This document shows, piece by piece, positions 36,572 to 40,607 of a DNA stretch of 40,607 nucleotides (its first letter is position 1; every line of letters begins with the position of its first letter). Location: the NCBI GenBank assembly GCA_023150945.1, contig JAKLJX010000038.1, positions 1 to 40,607 on the forward strand. Reading direction: 5' to 3'. Origin of the DNA: a bacterium (GTDB taxonomy: Bacteria; Zhuqueibacterota; Zhuqueibacteria; Zhuqueibacterales; Zhuqueibacteraceae). A program made the position numbers and the translations under genes. Under the pieces are notes generated by a model. The model was not told the origin of the DNA. It saw nothing but the letters and a program-made list of their open reading frames with translations, and searched no databases.

Positions 36572-36713
36572 CCGCTCGCGGGCCAGGTTGCCAGATCGCT
36601 TCCCGTCTTCCATTCCTCGCAGCGGGACTCGTAGAGTGATAAGAGTTGGAAATTAAGAGAATTGCGGGCACGGCGGGTGAATTGTCCCTAGCCGCAATGT
36701 TGCCACGCGTGCA

Positions 36714-36730
36714 TGGCTGCCGTTTTGCAT
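36714..36730 (+). promoter_or_regulatory. Sigma-54 (-24/-12) promoter
   Basis: TGGCTG-CCGTT-TTGCAT has the invariant GG and GC with the exact 10-base spacing of the sigma-54 consensus TGGCAC-N5-TTGCA. The predicted start of transcription is near 36740, leaving a short leader with the AGGAG site at 36767. It reads into the orphan receiver gene. Confidence 0.7.
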
Positions 36731-36776
36731 ACATGAAACAATTGCATCGTGGGCCGCACCCAAAGCAGGAGAGGAT

Positions 36777-37292
36777 ATGCACACAGCAAGACCTGACCGG
36801 AAGGCTTCACTTTGGGGCAGAGCATGGACGTTTATGCAGCCCGTATACCCGAAACCACACCTCTCATCAGAACGAGGCGCAACGTGGACCGTGTTGGTGG
36901 CCTCGCATGATGAAGCGATTCAGAAGTGCGTGGCCCAAGTGCTGGCAGACCGGCAGAGCCGCATCGTCGTGGCGCCGAGCGTGAGGGCGTTTTTTGAAGA
37001 ATTGGGCCGCCGGCAAGTGGATTTGATTGTGTTCGACGTCGGCTTGCCGCCGCTGAGCACGGTGGAGGCGTTCGCGGTGGAAAGGGTTCACCACCCGCGC
37101 ATTCCCACCATCTTGCTGCAGGAACGGGAGGAGCTGGATGAGATTCGGGAGATTCTTGACCGGGGAATCATTTTCCGCATGTTGAAGCCAATCGAAGTTG
37201 CCAGCCTCAGGCAAATCTGTGATACCGTTCGCCAGCGCAAGGTTGCGGCCGCGAGCCATGAGCGGGACGAGAGCGTGTCGCTGTTTTTTTGA
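36777..37292 (+). CDS. Orphan receiver-domain protein
   Basis: 171 residues: an N-terminal ~35-residue extension of no known type, then a CheY-like receiver (~37-153). The phosphoacceptor is Asp87 (IVFDVGLPP), the conserved Lys is Lys137 (LKPIE), and the acidic pocket is DE at 45-46 rather than the usual pair. The Thr/Ser after strand 4 is replaced by Gln (TILLQE), so signalling may be atypical. No output domain follows. AGGAG lies 5 bases before ATG 36777. A sigma-54 promoter and enhancer palindromes lie upstream, so its expression is probably under the adjacent NtrC-type regulator. Confidence 0.8.
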   Translation: MHTARPDRKASLWGRAWTFMQPVYPKPHLSSERGATWTVLVASHDEAIQKCVAQVLADRQSRIVVAPSVRAFFEELGRRQVDLIVFDVGLPPLSTVEAFAVERVHHPRIPTILLQEREELDEIREILDRGIIFRMLKPIEVASLRQICDTVRQRKVAAASHERDESVSLFF

Positions 37293-37663
37293 GTCACGAG
37301 AATATGTTTTGTGAAAGCTGGATGCCTGAGCGGCGGGTCATTTCACGCACAAATGGCAGGGCGGTGGGTGAAATCACCATCCACAGAGCAATAGCGCATC
37401 AAAGCAGCATTTGCGCCCTGCCTAAATTCAATTGAATCGGCAGATGATGACTGGGGGCGAATCCTTGCACGGGGTGGCACAGGTATTGAGATGGAAAACC
37501 CTCCCGGGCTTGGCATTCACCTCTGCGGGCTTGGCCCGGCGATTGATTTCAGTCTAATTCCTCTCAGTGTTTGAACTTCGACTCGGGAGGAGGGGGACAA
37601 ATATCTCCAAAGTTACCTGCTCCGCTTCAGGAAACGGAGCGTTCGGTTCGCAGGAGGCAGGCG
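37293..37663. other. Intergenic region before the repeat protein gene
   Basis: No gene recognised. It contains a sigma-54-like sequence (37475-37490), two copies of GGGCTTGGC near 37508 and 37528, and a small hairpin (GCTCCG / CGGAGC near 37619-37640) just upstream of the AGGAGG ribosome site at 37652-37657. No known riboswitch pattern is seen. Confidence 0.35.
37475..37490 (+). promoter_or_regulatory. Imperfect sigma-54-like promoter before the repeat protein
   Basis: TGGCAC-AGGTA-TTGAG has a perfect -24 half and correct spacing, but GA instead of the invariant GC at -12. If real it would be weak. The NtrC-type regulator genes nearby make it worth testing. Confidence 0.3.
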
Positions 37664-37702
37664 ATGAATCTATGTCAAATTGTGAGGAACAGAGCCTTAT
37701 GA
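37664..37702 (+). CDS. Possible 12-residue leader peptide overlapping the repeat protein start
   Basis: ATG 37664 is 6 bases after a strong AGGAGG and encodes MNLCQIVRNRAL before TGA at 37700-37702. That TGA overlaps ATG 37699 (ATGA) of the next protein. This would be a translationally coupled leader. The alternative is that the same ribosome site serves ATG 37672 in the other frame. Confidence 0.35.
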   Translation: MNLCQIVRNRAL

Positions 37703-40607
37703 GACGATTTATGCTCGCCCTTGTGGTCTTGCTCTGGGGCACTACCGGCTTTGCGCAAGCGCCCAAAGCTACTCTGGAGCAGGCCCGCAATGGCACCGCG
37801 AGTTCTCCCACCAGCCCGGTGGTTTTTCAAACCGGGAATTTGGGGAGTTCCAATTCCCACTATGTGGAAGGGATGTCGGCACCCTACCGTTTGGTGCTGG
37901 AGAATATTTCCCTCGGTGCGCACAATGTGATTATCGAGTGGGACATCAAGAACGGCGGCGCGCATGCCATCGACTACATTACGCATTATGACCGGCTGCA
38001 GCCACATAATTTCTCCCCACCGCACGCGCAAGAAGTGGTCAATCCGTTGAACGGATTGACCGGGCCCTTCGGCGGCCCGAGCACTTTCGCCATCCCGGCA
38101 CCCAGCTCAGCGGGTTCGCCCGTGGCCGGGCAGCCGACCGCGGACTTCAATGCGCTGCCGGCCGGCGAGCGCAATATGACGATTTGGAATGGTTCGATTT
38201 CCAGCCTTTCCTATGTGAATCAAGGCAGTCTGACTGCGGCGCAGTCGGCCAGCAGCATTTCCATCGATTTCACGGCCACCAGCTCAACGGTGGTGATCGC
38301 GTGGGGCGGCCACTTGGCCAGCCGTTTGGTGTGGGGCGATGGCAATTCTGCCGGCGGAATCAGCGGCTCGCCCTTCCACATGCGATTGCTGGAGTTTGAT
38401 GGATCGGGAGGAAATCAGGATCGTTCGATGCAGGCTGCAGCGGTTGCTCCGACTCCACTGGCTGATTTGAGCCTGGTGAAGTCGGTGAGCAATCCAACGC
38501 CCCTGGCTGGCTCCACGGTGACCTTCACGATTGCCGTCACCAATAGCGGGCCGGATGCGGCGACCAACGTGTCGGTCGCTGATGTGATTCCCAGCGGATA
38601 TACTTATGTCGCGGGCAGCATCGCGGGCGGCACCAGCCGCACTGCGGCCGCGCCCAACTTGACCTGGACGATTGCCAGCCTGGCGAACGGCGCCACGACC
38701 AATCTTACTTTTCAAGCAGTAGTCAATGCCACGGGCAATTACCTCAATGTGGCACAAGTGACGGCTTCGGATCAAGAAGACCCGGATTCCACGCCCAACA
38801 ACGAGAACGGTGCGCCTTATGAAGATGATGAAGACGATGCCACCGTTACTCCTACGCCAGTGGCGGATTTGAGCCTGTTGAAGTCGGTGGATAATCCGAC
38901 GGCCAATGTTGGCTCGACGGTGACGTTTACCATCGCCGTGACCAACAACGGCCCGAGCACCGCGACCAACGTGAGTGTTGGCGATGTGATCCCGAGTGGT
39001 TTCACGTATGTCACGGGCAGTATCGCAGGCGGCACCAGCCGCAGTGATGCCACGGCGCCGACTTTGACGTGGACGATTGCCAGTCTCGCGAACGGCGCGA
39101 GCACGAACTTGACGTTCCAGGCTGTGGTGAATGCCACCGGCAGTTACACCAACGTGGCGCAGGTAACAGCTTCGGATCAGTACGACCCGGATTCCACGCC
39201 GAACAACGAGAACGGTGCGCCCTACGAGGATGACGAGGACGACGCGACGGTTGTCCCGACCGCAGTGGCGGACCTGAGTTTGGTGAAGACGGTGAATAAC
39301 CCGACAGCCAATGTCGGCTCGACGGTGACCTTCACGATTGCCGTGACCAACAACGGCCCGAGCACCGCGACCAACGTGAGTGTTGGCGATGTGATCCCGA
39401 GCGGCTTCACGTATGTCACGGGCAGCATCGCGGGCGGCACGAGCCGCAGCGCGGCCGGTGCGCCGACGTTGACGTGGACGATTGCCAGTCTCGCGAACGG
39501 CGCGAGCACGAACTTGACGTTCCAGGCCGTGGTGAATGCCACCGGGAACTACACCAACGTGGCCCAGGTGACCGCCTCGGATCAGAACGACCCGGATTCC
39601 ACGCCCAACAACGAGAATGGCACGCCTTACGAAGATGACGAGGACGACGCGACCGTTGTCCCGACCGCAGTGGCGGATTTGAGCCTGTTGAAGACGGTGA
39701 ATAATCCGACGGCCAATGTCGGTTCGACGGTGACCTTCACGATTGCCGTGACCAACAACGGCCCGAGCACCGCGACCAACGTGAGTGTTGGCGATGTGAT
39801 CCCGAGCGGTTTCACGTATGTCACGGGCAGCATCGCGGGCGGCACCAGTCGCAGCGACGCATCAGCGCCGACCTTGACGTGGACGATTGCCAGTCTGGCG
39901 AACGGTGTCACCACCAATCTCACCTTCCAGGCAGTGGTGAATGCCACGGGCAACTACAAGAACGTGGCGCAGGTGACAGCTTCGGATCAACCGGATCCGG
40001 ATTCTGCACCGAACAACGAGAACGGTGCGCCCTACGAAGATGACGAGGACGATGCGACGGTATCGCCTTCGGCCGTATCAGACCTGAGCCTGGTGAAGAC
40101 GGTGAACAACGCGACGGCCAATGTCGGCTCGACGGTGACGTTCACGATTGCCGTGACCAACAACGGCCCGAGCACTGCGACCAACGTGAGTGTTGGCGAC
40201 GTGATCCCGAGCGGCTTCACGTATGTCACGGGCAGCATCGCCGGCGGCACGAGCCGTAGCGCGGCCGGTGCGCCGACCTTGACGTGGACCATTGCCAGTC
40301 TGGCGAACGGTGTCACCACCAATCTCACCTATCAAGCAGTGGTGAATGCCACCGGCAATTACACCAACGTGGCGCAGGTGACAGCTTCGGATCAACCGGA
40401 TCCGGATTCGGCCCCGAACAACGAGAACGGTGCGCCTTACGAAGATGACGAGGACGATGCCACAGTATCGCCTTCGGCTGTATCAGACCTGAGTTTGGTG
40501 AAGACGGTGAATAACCCGACAGCCAATGTCGGCTCGACGGTGACCTTCACGATTGCCGTGACCAACAACGGCCCGAGCACCGCGACCAACGTGAGTGTTG
40601 GCGATGT
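37672..40607 (+). CDS. Large secreted DUF11-repeat surface protein (3' end outside window)
   Basis: An open frame runs to the window end, giving at least 978 residues. ATG 37672 gives MSNCEEQSLMRRFMLALVVL, and ATG 37699 starts directly with the signal peptide MRRFMLALVVLLWGTTGFAQ; the second fits a Sec signal better. An N-terminal globular part of ~250 residues has repeated Trp/Gly and NG motifs with no enzyme signature. It is followed by 135-residue DUF11 (SdrD/CNA-like immunoglobulin-fold) repeats opening ADLSLVK and including TFTIAVTNNGPSTATNVSV. Each ends with an acidic linker (YEDDEDDATV) that may bind calcium. It is a likely adhesin or cell-surface protein; anchoring cannot be seen because the end is missing. 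Confidence 0.85.
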   Translation, partial: MSNCEEQSLMRRFMLALVVLLWGTTGFAQAPKATLEQARNGTASSPTSPVVFQTGNLGSSNSHYVEGMSAPYRLVLENISLGAHNVIIEWDIKNGGAHAIDYITHYDRLQPHNFSPPHAQEVVNPLNGLTGPFGGPSTFAIPAPSSAGSPVAGQPTADFNALPAGERNMTIWNGSISSLSYVNQGSLTAAQSASSISIDFTATSSTVVIAWGGHLASRLVWGDGNSAGGISGSPFHMRLLEFDGSGGNQDRSMQAAAVAPTPLADLSLVKSVSNPTPLAGSTVTFTIAVTNSGPDAATNVSVADVIPSGYTYVAGSIAGGTSRTAAAPNLTWTIASLANGATTNLTFQAVVNATGNYLNVAQVTASDQEDPDSTPNNENGAPYEDDEDDATVTPTPVADLSLLKSVDNPTANVGSTVTFTIAVTNNGPSTATNVSVGDVIPSGFTYVTGSIAGGTSRSDATAPTLTWTIASLANGASTNLTFQAVVNATGSYTNVAQVTASDQYDPDSTPNNENGAPYEDDEDDATVVPTAVADLSLVKTVNNPTANVGSTVTFTIAVTNNGPSTATNVSVGDVIPSGFTYVTGSIAGGTSRSAAGAPTLTWTIASLANGASTNLTFQAVVNATGNYTNVAQVTASDQNDPDSTPNNENGTPYEDDEDDATVVPTAVADLSLLKTVNNPTANVGSTVTFTIAVTNNGPSTATNVSVGDVIPSGFTYVTGSIAGGTSRSDASAPTLTWTIASLANGVTTNLTFQAVVNATGNYKNVAQVTASDQPDPDSAPNNENGAPYEDDEDDATVSPSAVSDLSLVKTVNNATANVGSTVTFTIAVTNNGPSTATNVSVGDVIPSGFTYVTGSIAGGTSRSAAGAPTLTWTIASLANGVTTNLTYQAVVNATGNYTNVAQVTASDQPDPDSAPNNENGAPYEDDEDDATVSPSAVSDLSLVKTVNNPTANVGSTVTFTIAVTNNGPSTATNVSVGD
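38461..40607 (+). repeat. Tandem 405-bp repeats encoding DUF11 domains
   Basis: Units start at 38461 (402 bp, more diverged), 38863, 39268, 39673, 40078 and 40483 (cut). Copies 2 to 6 are near-identical at DNA level over long stretches, including synonymous positions, which indicates recent expansion or gene conversion. The number of copies is a lower bound because the window ends inside copy 6. Confidence 0.92.

Noticed and set aside
37293-37663. A possible c-di-GMP or other riboswitch near CACGCACAAATGGCAGG
   Set aside because: The conserved core words of the GEMM class (GCAAACC, GACGCAAAGCC) are missing and the pairing does not form.
38461-40607. Regularly spaced repeats resembling a CRISPR array
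   Set aside because: The unit is 405 bp, in frame and coding, with no short repeat/spacer structure.

Overview
All recognisable intact genes lie on the + strand of this GC-rich bacterial window. Only a small decayed gene pair near 22.1-22.6 kb is on the - strand. Giant periplasmic multiheme cytochromes, a Rieske/cytochrome b pair, a Tat-exported uptake [NiFe] hydrogenase with its full hyp set, an outer-membrane beta-barrel protein and DUF11-type surface repeats point to a Gram-negative, respiratory, uncultivated-type lineage. Something in the FCB group (KSB1/Calditrichota-like) is my guess; the sequence alone does not settle it. Families of nested inverted repeats fill the intergenic gaps.

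Region 1 (about 0.1-15.4 kb) is a multiheme respiratory locus. It holds a tetraheme c554-like cytochrome, an 11-heme membrane-tethered cytochrome followed by a separate b-type cytochrome, and a 924-residue protein in which 19 CxxCH motifs are fused to a homologous b-type membrane domain. It continues with a Rieske protein, a b6/subunit-IV-type cytochrome b, a 9-heme tethered cytochrome and a 7-heme NapC-like membrane protein. A one-heme protein, a ZIP transporter, a PNPOx/HugZ-like protein, a GH43/GH130-like protein and a DUF2339 membrane protein are interspersed. I count 51 c-type heme motifs in 15.4 kb, one of them CX3CH.

Region 2 (16.3-31.0 kb) encodes a group-1 [NiFe] hydrogenase: small subunit, large subunit and cytochrome b, then the maturation protease. 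An outer-membrane protein, a small membrane protein, an iron-sulfur protein and hypA-hypB-hypF-hypC-hypD-hypE follow, ending with a NiCoT/NicO-like nickel transporter. The small subunit carries the extra cysteines that mark the oxygen-tolerant [4Fe-3S] proximal cluster. The simplest joint reading is periplasmic H2 oxidation, with electrons passing through cytochrome b and quinone to the multiheme or bc-like modules.

Region 3 (32.3-37.3 kb) is regulatory. A three-PAS histidine kinase overlaps an NtrC-type sigma-54 activator. Downstream is an orphan receiver protein preceded by a well-formed -24/-12 promoter and three upstream TGACA-N4-TGTCA palindromes. This is a self-contained candidate regulatory circuit.

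Region 4 (37.7 kb to the window end) starts a large secreted protein with near-identical 405-bp (135-residue) DUF11-type tandem repeats, cut by the window edge. It may be preceded by a 12-residue leader ORF.

No rRNA, tRNA, CRISPR array or intact transposase was found.
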